Source: an uncultured bacterium
GTDB taxonomy: Bacteria; Bacteroidota; Bacteroidia; Sphingobacteriales; Sphingobacteriaceae
DNA length: 7,592 nucleotides
Assembly: GCA_903958995.1 (NCBI GenBank)
Contig: CAJBVG010000222.1
Location: 1 to 7,592 of the forward strand
Reading direction: 5' to 3'
Of this stretch, positions 1-6,674 are shown piece after piece. The first letter of the stretch is position 1. Every line of letters starts with the position of its first letter. Both the position numbers and the translations under genes were made by a program. Under the pieces are notes generated by a model. It had not been told where the DNA came from, did not search any database, and worked only from the letters and a program-made list of their open reading frames with translations.

Positions 1-576
1 AAAGGTTTGTAAGTTCTTCGAATCGCCTGCTTTCTTTGGCTCTTTGATTGATAAATAAAGGATATGCCATGATGATACCCAAGCATCAATAGATACAAAG
101 GCTGTAATGAATAAGGCGGTGTAATATTGTGTTTGAGATAAGTGAAAATAGAAAATGGAAAACAGTAAAGCATTCGTTACGATTAGCCATACTAATCCAT
201 AAGGATTACGCACCCAAAAAATAATATTGATAACCGAAATACTCATGATAATATAAAGTATAATGCGGTAATGCTCTGTAAATATGAGATAGGCAAACAG
301 AAATGAAATGATAGATGAGAAAGGATATCCTGCGATGGAAATAAAAAACTTTGAGAACCACGACTTCGATTTGGTAGTGGCTACGCCTTCTCCGGTATGT
401 AAAATATCTACCGAAACCACCTCTCCAGAAAACAATAAACTCATAAAAGCATGTCCAGTCTCGTGAATCAGAGTATTGAAACCTTTAAAAACACGTCCTA
501 TTTTAGGCAAATAATTTAATGCAACTGCTATTGAAATAACTAGAAGTATTTCCGTATTTTTAGTTAAGGTTAACAT
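1..576 (-). CDS. M50B-like membrane metallopeptidase (partial, C-terminus off the window)
   Basis: Reading leftward from an ATG at 574-576, the frame stays open to the window edge for 192 codons. The protein starts with a hydrophobic segment (residues 8-24), followed by FNTLIHETGHAF with a zinc-metalloprotease HExxH motif (H38, E39, H42). A GYP motif (83-85) follows, then several strongly hydrophobic stretches (about 77-99, 104-121, 127-144, 151-170). HExxH near the N-terminus of a multi-pass protein is typical of the M50B-like peptidase family, related to site-2 proteases. By family knowledge such proteins would cut substrates in or near the inner membrane; the substrate here is unknown. The family is usually somewhat over 200 residues, so little is probably missing. 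No stop lies just upstream in frame, so a longer GTG start is possible, but it would run into the divergent channel gene; the ATG is preferred. No Shine-Dalgarno sequence is visible. The third metal ligand cannot be assigned with confidence; D164 is a candidate. Confidence 0.8.
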   Translation of the reverse strand, partial: MLTLTKNTEILLVISIAVALNYLPKIGRVFKGFNTLIHETGHAFMSLLFSGEVVSVDILHTGEGVATTKSKSWFSKFFISIAGYPFSSIISFLFAYLIFTEHYRIILYIIMSISVINIIFWVRNPYGLVWLIVTNALLFSIFYFHLSQTQYYTALFITAFVSIDAWVSSWHILYLSIKEPKKAGDSKNLQTF

Positions 577-592
577 GATTACAAGATAGTAA

Positions 593-1585
593 ATGAAAAC
601 GCACTTCACAAAGAAAAAAATTAGCAAGCAAGCTGACGAAATAAAGGACACAGGTTTTGGTACTCAAACACCAAGACAACGTTCTGTTAATATCGACGGC
701 ACTTTCAATATTGAACGCACCGGTTTATCTGTATTTCGATTAGATGATGTTTACACGAATCTGATTACCATGAAATGGAGAAAGTTTATACCATTAGTGC
801 TTGTGGTATATGCCTTCATCAATGTTCTATTCGCAATGATTTATTATAGCGTAGGTGTAAATCATTTAGGTGGTGTTAAAAGTATTACGCCCATCGATCA
901 ATTCTTTGATGCTTTCTTTTTCTCAGCACAAACCATTTCTACTGTAGGGTACGGACATATTAGTCCGGAGGGCTTCCTTTCAAGCCTTGTAGCCGCATTA
1001 GAGTCTCTACTTGGCGTGTTAGTGTTCGCAGTCATTACAGGTTTGTTATATGGTAGATTTTCGGCACCTAAAGCAAAAATATTATATAGCACCAATGCAA
1101 TTATTGCGCCTTTTAAAGATGGACGAGCATTAATGTTTCGTATTGCTAACAAAAGGAAAAATCAACTGATTGAAGTAGAGATGGAAGTAACTGTAGGTAT
1201 GAATATGATTGAAAATGATACGGTAATTCGTCGCTTCTATTCCTTGAAATTGGAAAACAGAAAAATTAATTTCTTTCCTTTAAGTTGGACCATCGTACAC
1301 CCTATTACGGAAGATAGTCCCTTGTATAATTTCACACAAAAAGATTTTGAAGAAGCCGATGCAGAAATACTCACCTTGTTCAAAGGCTTTGATGATACCT
1401 ATTCGCAAATTGTACATTCACGCAAATCATTTATGTATGATGAAATCCTATGGGGTAAACGTTTCGTAAGTATTATTGGACAGAATGATGAAGGTAAAAC
1501 TTCACTAGCTCTCGATAAGATGAATGAAATGCAAAATGCTGAATTACCTTTGCATATTAGCTTAAAGGAGAGTCAGGCTCTTTAG
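593..1585 (+). CDS. KirBac-type inward-rectifier potassium channel
   Basis: A 330-residue inner-membrane potassium channel subunit, expected to work as a tetramer. Domains in order: a variable N-terminus; a slide-helix region (about 40-62, including the conserved-looking GLSVFRLDD); outer helix TM1 (about 65-88); pore helix (103-115); selectivity filter TVGYG (117-121); inner helix TM2 (about 128-153); then RFSAPKAKI (155-163) leading into the cytoplasmic immunoglobulin-like Kir domain (about 160-300). The cytoplasmic domain shows family hallmarks such as LMFRIANKRKN (180-190), the WTIVHPI..DSPLY segment (232-245) and DEILWGKRF (283-291). Length matches bacterial Kir channels. This cytoplasmic domain separates it from simple two-helix KcsA-like channels. 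The residue after the filter is His122, where KirBac1.1 has Asp. The tail after about 300 is weakly conserved. The start follows a short AT-rich spacer without a Shine-Dalgarno sequence. It is divergent from the metallopeptidase by 16 bp, and its 3' end overlaps the SDR gene on the other strand. No ligand can be read from the sequence. Confidence 0.95.
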   Translation: MKTHFTKKKISKQADEIKDTGFGTQTPRQRSVNIDGTFNIERTGLSVFRLDDVYTNLITMKWRKFIPLVLVVYAFINVLFAMIYYSVGVNHLGGVKSITPIDQFFDAFFFSAQTISTVGYGHISPEGFLSSLVAALESLLGVLVFAVITGLLYGRFSAPKAKILYSTNAIIAPFKDGRALMFRIANKRKNQLIEVEMEVTVGMNMIENDTVIRRFYSLKLENRKINFFPLSWTIVHPITEDSPLYNFTQKDFEEADAEILTLFKGFDDTYSQIVHSRKSFMYDEILWGKRFVSIIGQNDEGKTSLALDKMNEMQNAELPLHISLKESQAL

Positions 1586-2375
1586 CAAAATGCTTGAATA
1601 TAATTTTATCAAGTAATCTAGAAAACACTTTACCTGTCCAGACAATGGCTTTGCCTTGGAATGTTAAAATTAACTGGTGCTTTTTATGAATTAATGCTGA
1701 TAGAATGTGATTAGCAACTTCTTCTGGCGACATCATTTCATTTTCATCTTTGGGTGATTCTCCTTGTATAGAACCGTCTTTAGCTCGTGCAGAATTTCTG
1801 ATGTTTGTTGCGGTAAAACCCGGACAAGCAATCATTACATGCACGCCTTTGTGTATGTTCTCGATGCGTACACTTTCTAAAAAACCTTGCATCGCAAATT
1901 TAGAAGCCGAATACCCTGATCTTCCGGGTAAGCCTTTATATCCTGCAATTGACGATACTCCGATTATACTTCCTTTTGATTTAATAAGCTCTGGCAAGGC
2001 AAATTTTGTACAGTATACCGTTCCCCAGAAATTAATATCCATCACTTCTTTCAACACCGAAACTTCAACATCTTGTACTAATGCTCGCATGGAAATACCA
2101 GCATTATTGACCAACACATCAATTCTCTTAAATACTCGTATGGCTTCTGCGATTAACTGAGCGCAGTACTCTTCTTTAGAAACATCCGTTGCCACAGCAA
2201 TGGCTTTTACACCAAATTTCGTTTCAATATCTTGTGCTATTTCGCAAAGCGTAACGTATTGACGAGAGGCTAGAACTAAGTTCGCTCCTTCTTGTGCAAA
2301 TCGGTAAGCTATTGCTTTCCCAATTCCAGAAGATGCACCTGTTATGATTACTGTTTTACCTTTCAACTGTTCCAT
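1557..2375 (-). CDS. Short-chain dehydrogenase/reductase (SDR) family oxidoreductase
   Basis: A 272-residue classical SDR with a single Rossmann domain, expected to use NAD(P)H to reduce or oxidise a carbonyl/alcohol substrate. Visible motifs: cofactor-binding TGASSGIG (12-19), NNAG (90-93), structural N115 in DINFWGT, catalytic S142 (GVSSIAG) and the YSASK active-site motif with Y155 and K159. PGF (185-187) follows the usual post-catalytic pattern. Residues S38 and R39 at the end of the second strand hint at NADP(H) preference, an inference only. The C-terminus (about 234-262) is basic and amphipathic or hydrophobic, suggesting membrane association as in SDRs acting on lipids. The start codon lies inside the end of the upstream glycosyltransferase gene (20 bp overlap, different frame), so coupled translation is likely and a role in the same glycan or lipid pathway is possible. 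The 3' end overlaps the convergent potassium channel gene by 29 bp. The substrate cannot be determined. Confidence 0.93.
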   Translation of the reverse strand: MEQLKGKTVIITGASSGIGKAIAYRFAQEGANLVLASRQYVTLCEIAQDIETKFGVKAIAVATDVSKEEYCAQLIAEAIRVFKRIDVLVNNAGISMRALVQDVEVSVLKEVMDINFWGTVYCTKFALPELIKSKGSIIGVSSIAGYKGLPGRSGYSASKFAMQGFLESVRIENIHKGVHVMIACPGFTATNIRNSARAKDGSIQGESPKDENEMMSPEEVANHILSALIHKKHQLILTFQGKAIVWTGKVFSRLLDKIIFKHFAKEPDSPLS

Positions 2376-4347
2376 ATGTTCTGCCTAATCTTCGATATCC
2401 TCTCCACATTAATACTACATCTTTATCAAGCTGATAATGTTTTGCGTAAAGCAAATTTAAACGTTTAGAAGTATGTTCATCCAAGGGAGTAGTATTTTTT
2501 AATCCATCACTCGGATTTAAAATACCTTTCCTGATTTTTGGTAAATGCTTATTATCAATTGTTGTATTAATGTATCCTACCCACGTTTTCTTTAACAATA
2601 ATACATCAAAACAGTTTTTTATAAATTGAAATGGTTTTTTTTGAATAAATAAATTGATGGGCAATAGTACTAACATCAATACACTAAAACCAATGTCGAG
2701 TATGCGTTTATTACGTCGATGTTGAGGCTTATTGATGTTGAAGTTAATGTCAATCGTATATAAATCGCCCGGATTATCAACCGAATTACTACCAATAATG
2801 AATAAACTTTCTTCAGGAGCAATCTTATAATCAACATGCGTGTTTTTTACCATCGCCATGGATTGAATAATTTCATGCAGTGGTAAGTTCTTCGTCGAGA
2901 AAATAACCTCATCAATACGATACACTTCTGCAATCTCTCCTAGCTGAACTATATTCCCTAAAAATTCTTCTGTTTTATCGTGGTAAATTTTATCGGGATG
3001 TACGAAACCAATAAAATTAACCGAACCTATGGCTTGTTTAATAGTATCCAGTACTCGCTTCCCTTCTTCTTGTGTGGCTACAATTACGATGTTTTTCTCT
3101 GTAGAGATTCCATCGAGTTTGTAATTTTTCAAACCAATTAAATTCAACAATAGTCTTAGTCCTACCGAAGCAATGACTGTCCAGAACGCCCCAAGAATAA
3201 TGATCGCACGAGAGAAACGCCAAGTCTCATTCACAAATGCATAGGTAAACGTAATGATTAAGGAACCGATAAATAATCCTCTTACCAATCGTGATAATTT
3301 ATAAGGCTTATCATATCCACCCATCAACCAAACCGAAAACAACCACATAAGAATATAGGTAGGTACAGCAACCTCCATCAGCTCGCCAGCATAAGGCTTA
3401 CGTACGTAACGGTGATTGTGTTCCCAATATATTTTGATGATGTATAAACCGATGTACCAAGTGCTCGCATCTAAAAATGGTAACACTAATCGGTTAATCA
3501 TTCGACTAAAAATAGCAAAGCCTGCTCTTACGTAAACAGCAATATTTATTAGGAATGAGAAGGTTTTAGCATTTTGTTTAGAGAAGTGTTTCTTCGCGAA
3601 GATGATCATCGCATTGTAAAACACAAAAACATAATTCACCGAACTTTTTTTCGTGCTTTCTCCTTTGTAATGGATGATGCTTGTATCGGGGAAATAATAA
3701 TTTTTATATCCACCTAATTGAATTCGATACGACAAATCGATGTCTTCACCATACATAAAAAAGGTTTCATCTAGCAATCCAACTTTCTCTAATACAGTTT
3801 TACGCATCATCATAAACGCGCCCGCTAGCACATCTACTTCATGTGTTTCGTCGTTACTCAAATAACCTAAATGATATTTGCCGAACAACTTAGATTTTGG
3901 AAATAATTTCGCTAATCCGAATATTTTAAAGAAGGCAACCATTGGTGTTGGTAATCCACGTTTAGATTCAGGCAGGAAATGTCCTTTCCCATCAATCATC
4001 TTTACACCCAAGCCTCCTGCATCAGGGTGCTCATCCATGAACTGGATAATCTTCGAAAAGGTATCTTCTTGTACTACAGTATCTGGATTCAAAAGTAAAA
4101 CATATTCTCCAGTAGCTATTTCAATACCTTGGTTATTGGCTACTGAAAAACCTGTATTCTTTTTGTTTTGAATGAGTGTAATGTCGCTGAACTTCTCTTG
4201 AAGCATTTCAATGGAACCATCAACAGAATTGTTATCAACCACAATAACTTCAATCGCCAAACCCTTAGAAGCCTTGCGTACCGAGTACAAGCATTGCTCT
4301 AAAAAGTATTTAACGTTATAGTTGACAATAATTATGGATAGTTTCAT
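2356..4347 (-). CDS. GT2 glycosyltransferase fused to a degenerate polyprenyl-phosphate sugar-phosphotransferase-like module
   Basis: A 663-residue protein in two parts. Residues 1-250 are a GT2 (GT-A fold) domain of the rhamnosyltransferase/WbbL-like kind: SIIIVNYNV (4-12), VVDNNSVDGS (36-45), NTGF (64-67), LLLNPDT (84-90, the metal/nucleotide-sugar region) and GEDIDLSYRI (200-209, probable catalytic-base motif). The remainder resembles the architecture of polyprenyl-phosphate hexose-1-phosphate transferases (WcaJ/WbaP type): hydrophobic segments near 263-284, 329-344, 357-373 and 381-405, with GGYDKPYKLSRL (343-354); a Rossmann-like domain (about 418-510); and a terminal KRILDIGFSVLMLVLLP segment (547-563). 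The usual catalytic stretch between that helix and a WVGY segment (589-592) is largely absent, so this module is probably not a working phosphotransferase. The likely role is sugar transfer to a lipid-linked or surface glycan at the inner membrane; donor and acceptor are unknown. It starts 55 bp after recR, with an AAGGA sequence upstream, and overlaps the SDR gene by 20 bp. Confidence 0.88.
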   Translation of the reverse strand: MKLSIIIVNYNVKYFLEQCLYSVRKASKGLAIEVIVVDNNSVDGSIEMLQEKFSDITLIQNKKNTGFSVANNQGIEIATGEYVLLLNPDTVVQEDTFSKIIQFMDEHPDAGGLGVKMIDGKGHFLPESKRGLPTPMVAFFKIFGLAKLFPKSKLFGKYHLGYLSNDETHEVDVLAGAFMMMRKTVLEKVGLLDETFFMYGEDIDLSYRIQLGGYKNYYFPDTSIIHYKGESTKKSSVNYVFVFYNAMIIFAKKHFSKQNAKTFSFLINIAVYVRAGFAIFSRMINRLVLPFLDASTWYIGLYIIKIYWEHNHRYVRKPYAGELMEVAVPTYILMWLFSVWLMGGYDKPYKLSRLVRGLFIGSLIITFTYAFVNETWRFSRAIIILGAFWTVIASVGLRLLLNLIGLKNYKLDGISTEKNIVIVATQEEGKRVLDTIKQAIGSVNFIGFVHPDKIYHDKTEEFLGNIVQLGEIAEVYRIDEVIFSTKNLPLHEIIQSMAMVKNTHVDYKIAPEESLFIIGSNSVDNPGDLYTIDINFNINKPQHRRNKRILDIGFSVLMLVLLPINLFIQKKPFQFIKNCFDVLLLKKTWVGYINTTIDNKHLPKIRKGILNPSDGLKNTTPLDEHTSKRLNLLYAKHYQLDKDVVLMWRGYRRLGRTYGTVER

Positions 4348-4354
4348 TCAGAAT

Positions 4355-4359
4355 TCCTT
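4355..4359 (-). promoter_or_regulatory. Shine-Dalgarno-like site for the glycosyltransferase gene
   Basis: On the minus strand AAGGA lies seven bases before the ATG at 4347, a normal Shine-Dalgarno spacing and the clearest such site in this window. Most Bacteroidota genes, including the others here, lack one. The site is part of a tiny possible hairpin (CCTT-TCG-AAGG) that would mask it. This supports 4347 as the start; the importance of the hairpin is speculative. Confidence 0.45.
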
Positions 4360-4402
4360 CGAAAGGGTTAAAAATAGCAATTTTGTTTAAAATGCTGTTG
4401 AT

Positions 4403-5011
4403 TTAGCCTTGTTGATATGCAATTCGTGATAAAATAGATCGACCAAGAGTCACTTCGTCCACATATTCGAGCTCTCCACCAAAGGCTACACCACGTGAAA
4501 TGGTAGAAACCTTAATTGGGAATTCTTTTATTTTTTTATGGATGAAAAAGATGGTGGTATCTCCTTCCATGGTTGCACTTAGGGCCATAATGATTTCTTT
4601 TACCTCGCCAGATTTCAGCCGATCAATAAGGGAATCAATCTGCAAGTCGCTCGGACCTTTACCCTCCATTGGTGAAATTAAGCCACCTAATACGTGATAC
4701 AATCCGTTGTACTGTTGTGTGTTCTCAATGGCAATAATGTCGCGTATATCCTCTACCACGCAGAGCTCTGCTCTATTTCTACGGCTATTCGCGCAAATAT
4801 GACACACTTCTGTGTCGGATATGTTATGGCAGGTATTGCAGTATTTTATTTCTTCTTTGAGTTTATCAAAGGCAGCAGCAAATTGGTTTACCTGGATGTT
4901 ATCTTTCTTCAATAAATATAAAACCAATCGCAAAGCGGTTTTTTGTCCGATACCCGGTAACTGAGAAAAGGCTTGAACGGCTTGGTCTAATCGTTTAGAT
5001 GGTAAATTCAT
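4403..5011 (-). CDS. recR: Recombination protein RecR
   Basis: A 202-residue protein, the usual length of RecR. With RecF/RecO it helps load RecA onto single-stranded gaps during DNA repair in the cytoplasm; bacterial RecR forms a ring-shaped DNA clamp. Visible domains: N-terminal helix-hairpin-helix (LPGIGQKTALRL, 18-29); a four-cysteine zinc finger (C58, C61, C70, C73); then a Toprim domain beginning LCVVED (83-88) and running to about 175. The conserved C-terminal region has ISRGVAFGGELEYVDEVTL (171-189). All family landmarks are intact. ATG 5011 gives the standard N-terminus (MNLPSKRLDQA). It is divergent from the symporter gene (110 bp between starts) and is probably the first gene of a leftward transcript with the glycosyltransferase and SDR genes, 55 bp upstream of the former, with no obvious terminator between. 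Confidence 0.97.
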   Translation of the reverse strand: MNLPSKRLDQAVQAFSQLPGIGQKTALRLVLYLLKKDNIQVNQFAAAFDKLKEEIKYCNTCHNISDTEVCHICANSRRNRAELCVVEDIRDIIAIENTQQYNGLYHVLGGLISPMEGKGPSDLQIDSLIDRLKSGEVKEIIMALSATMEGDTTIFFIHKKIKEFPIKVSTISRGVAFGGELEYVDEVTLGRSILSRIAYQQG

Positions 5012-5015
5012 GTTT

Positions 5016-5023
5016 CAAAAATA
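5016..5023 (-). promoter_or_regulatory. Possible -7 element (TAnnTTTG) for recR
   Basis: On the minus strand TATTTTTG lies four bases before the recR start codon and matches the Bacteroidota -7 consensus TAnnTTTG. I see no TTG at the usual distance (about 17-23 bases) upstream; the nearest is about 30 bases away. If real, the transcript would be leaderless or start within the first codons. In such AT-rich DNA a chance match is quite possible. Confidence 0.25.
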
Positions 5024-5076
5024 AGTATTATTCCTATTTCTCACCTTTTTTTCCAATACTGTTGATTAATTCCTTC

Positions 5077-5105
5077 TTTGAACTACGTTCGTTAAATTAC
5101 ATTTG
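5077..5105 (+). promoter_or_regulatory. Bacteroidota-type promoter for the symporter gene
   Basis: TTTG (5077-5080) is followed after 17 bases by TACATTTG (5098-5105). This matches the primary sigma factor consensus known from Bacteroides and Flavobacterium (TTTG or TTG at -33, TAnnTTTG at -7). Transcription would begin around 5110-5113, leaving only about ten untranslated bases before the ATG at 5122. The exact match to both boxes at an accepted spacing, in the intergenic gap on the correct side of a gene, makes this the best promoter call in the window. Confidence 0.6.
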
Positions 5106-5121
5106 AGTTTAGATTTACAAT

Positions 5122-6573
5122 ATGTCAGCAAACTTTATATTCGGTTGCGTTGCCGCTTATTCCATCTTATTATTCATAATAACCTGGTTAACAAGCAGAA
5201 ATTCAACTAACCATAGTTATTTCTTAGGGAACAAATCATCGCCTTGGTACATTATTGCCTATGGTATGATTGGGGCCTCACTTTCTGGAGTAACCTTTAT
5301 TTCGGTACCAGGTTGGGTTAATCAAACTCAATTCTCGTATTTAATGGTGGTTTTTGGCTACTTAGCCGGTTACATTGTAATTGCTACAGTATTACTTCCA
5401 CTCTATTATCGTTTGAATTTAACTTCCATCTATTCGTTTTTGGAACAACGTTTTGGATTCTGGTCATATCAATCGGGTGCTTCCTTTTTTATCTTATCCC
5501 GAGTAATTGGAGCTTCGTTCCGAATGTTTTTAGTAGTAAGTGTACTTCAAACTTTCGTATTTCAACAATGGGGAGTTCCGTTCTATGTTACCGTATTGGT
5601 ATTTATCTGCTTAATTCTGCTTTATACGTTCGAAGGTGGTATTAAAACCATCATTTGGACAGACACCCTTCAAACTACGTTTATGTTGTTAGGTGTAGGC
5701 ATTTCGGTTTATATTATTTCGAAAGAATTAGGATATAATTTCAGTGATTTAGTGAGCACCATTAAGAAGAGTGATTACTCACAAATTATTTTTACGGATG
5801 TAAATGATAAACGATTTTTCTTGAAGCAATTTTTTAGCGGGATGTTTATAACCATTACTATGACAGGTCTTGACCAGGAAATGATGCAAAAGAATTTAAG
5901 TTGTAAATCGTTAAAGGATGCTCAGAAAAACATGATTAGTTTTAGTATAGTATTGGTGTTCATCAACTTACTATTTTTAAGCTTAGGGGTTATATTATAT
6001 CAATATGCTCAACAAAAAGGAATTGCATTGCCAAGTAATTCAGATGAGTTGTTCCCAACTTTAGCCATTAAATATTTGGGCAGTTTTGCGGGATTAGTAT
6101 TTATCATCGGATTAATATCAGCAGCATACCCGAGTGCCGATGGAGCCTTAACTTCATTAACCACTTCGTTTTGTGTAGATATATTAGGATTGAATAAGCG
6201 AGAAGATCTCGACGAACAAAAGCGTAAACGAATTCGCTATTATGTTCATTTTAGTTTCGCCTTTCTTTTGTTCTTGGTCATCGTATTATTTAAAAGCATT
6301 AACGACCAAGCCGTCGTCGGGAAACTCTTTACAGTAGCAGGCTATACGTACGGCCCACTACTCGGATTATTTGCGTACGGATTATTCACTAAAAACTCTG
6401 TAAAAGACAAATGGGTTCCTGTGGTTTGTATCCTTTCTCCCATCATCTGCTATATATTAAACGCGAACAGCGTACAATGGTTAAATGGATATAAGTTCGG
6501 ATTCGAGTTGCTAATCCTGAATGGAATTATTACATTTATTGGTTTGGTTTTGCTTCGGAAAAAAAATAAATAG
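5122..6573 (+). CDS. Sodium:solute symporter (SSS family)
   Basis: A 483-residue inner-membrane transporter of the sodium:solute symporter family (LeuT-like fold), which uses the sodium gradient to import a small solute. About 13 membrane segments can be drawn (near 5-24, 44-65, 72-95, 120-142, 152-170, 180-200, 235-252, 270-293, 318-338, 375-391, 398-421, 430-446, 462-478), the family norm. Family landmarks are the first core helix with GASLSGVTFISVPGW (51-65), YTFEGGIKTIIWTDTLQ (168-184), DQEMMQKNLSCKSLKDA (251-267) and the sodium-site helix with SADGALTSLTTSF (338-350). The substrate cannot be told: family members carry sugars, amino acids, proline, pantothenate, sialic acid and more. The start is supported by a promoter immediately upstream and a short N-terminal tail before helix 1. 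No Shine-Dalgarno sequence is visible. It is divergent from recR and followed after 101 bp by the LOG-family gene, possibly on the same transcript. Confidence 0.95.
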   Translation: MSANFIFGCVAAYSILLFIITWLTSRNSTNHSYFLGNKSSPWYIIAYGMIGASLSGVTFISVPGWVNQTQFSYLMVVFGYLAGYIVIATVLLPLYYRLNLTSIYSFLEQRFGFWSYQSGASFFILSRVIGASFRMFLVVSVLQTFVFQQWGVPFYVTVLVFICLILLYTFEGGIKTIIWTDTLQTTFMLLGVGISVYIISKELGYNFSDLVSTIKKSDYSQIIFTDVNDKRFFLKQFFSGMFITITMTGLDQEMMQKNLSCKSLKDAQKNMISFSIVLVFINLLFLSLGVILYQYAQQKGIALPSNSDELFPTLAIKYLGSFAGLVFIIGLISAAYPSADGALTSLTTSFCVDILGLNKREDLDEQKRKRIRYYVHFSFAFLLFLVIVLFKSINDQAVVGKLFTVAGYTYGPLLGLFAYGLFTKNSVKDKWVPVVCILSPIICYILNANSVQWLNGYKFGFELLILNGIITFIGLVLLRKKNK

Positions 6574-6603
6574 AAAATTGAAATTAGAAAATGGTGAAAG
6601 AAA

Positions 6604-6661
6604 CATTAACATATTATCCCATTAACATATTAGACCAACATATTAACACATTAACATATTA
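6604..6661 (+). repeat. Irregular tandem repeat of CATTAACATATTA
   Basis: The 13-base unit occurs exactly at 6604-6616, 6620-6632 and 6649-6661, with a partial copy (AACATATTA) at 6637-6645; unit starts are 16, 13 and 16 bases apart. The unit core is itself nearly palindromic (TTAACATATTAA). The array fills most of the gap between the symporter stop and the LOG gene start and ends about a dozen bases before that start codon. Similar short AT-rich intergenic arrays are, to my knowledge, common in Bacteroidota. Its role is unknown; it could be neutral slippage, a protein-binding site or part of a leader. Confidence 0.75.
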
Positions 6662-6674
6662 ACAAATTAGAAAG

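Noticed and set aside
555..563. Possible -7 promoter box for the potassium channel (TATTTTTA)
   Set aside because: It lacks the final G of TAnnTTTG and I found no matching -33 box, so it is not called.
1750..2160. 136-codon open frame on the plus strand
   Set aside because: It lies entirely inside the SDR gene on the opposite strand, which has all its family motifs; the protein reads as noise.
3038..4171. Additional open frames inside the glycosyltransferase gene on both strands
   Set aside because: They overlap a well-supported long gene, lack family motifs and have no start signals.
4500..4915. Two plus-strand open frames opposite recR
   Set aside because: Both are antisense shadows of an intact recR and resemble no protein family.
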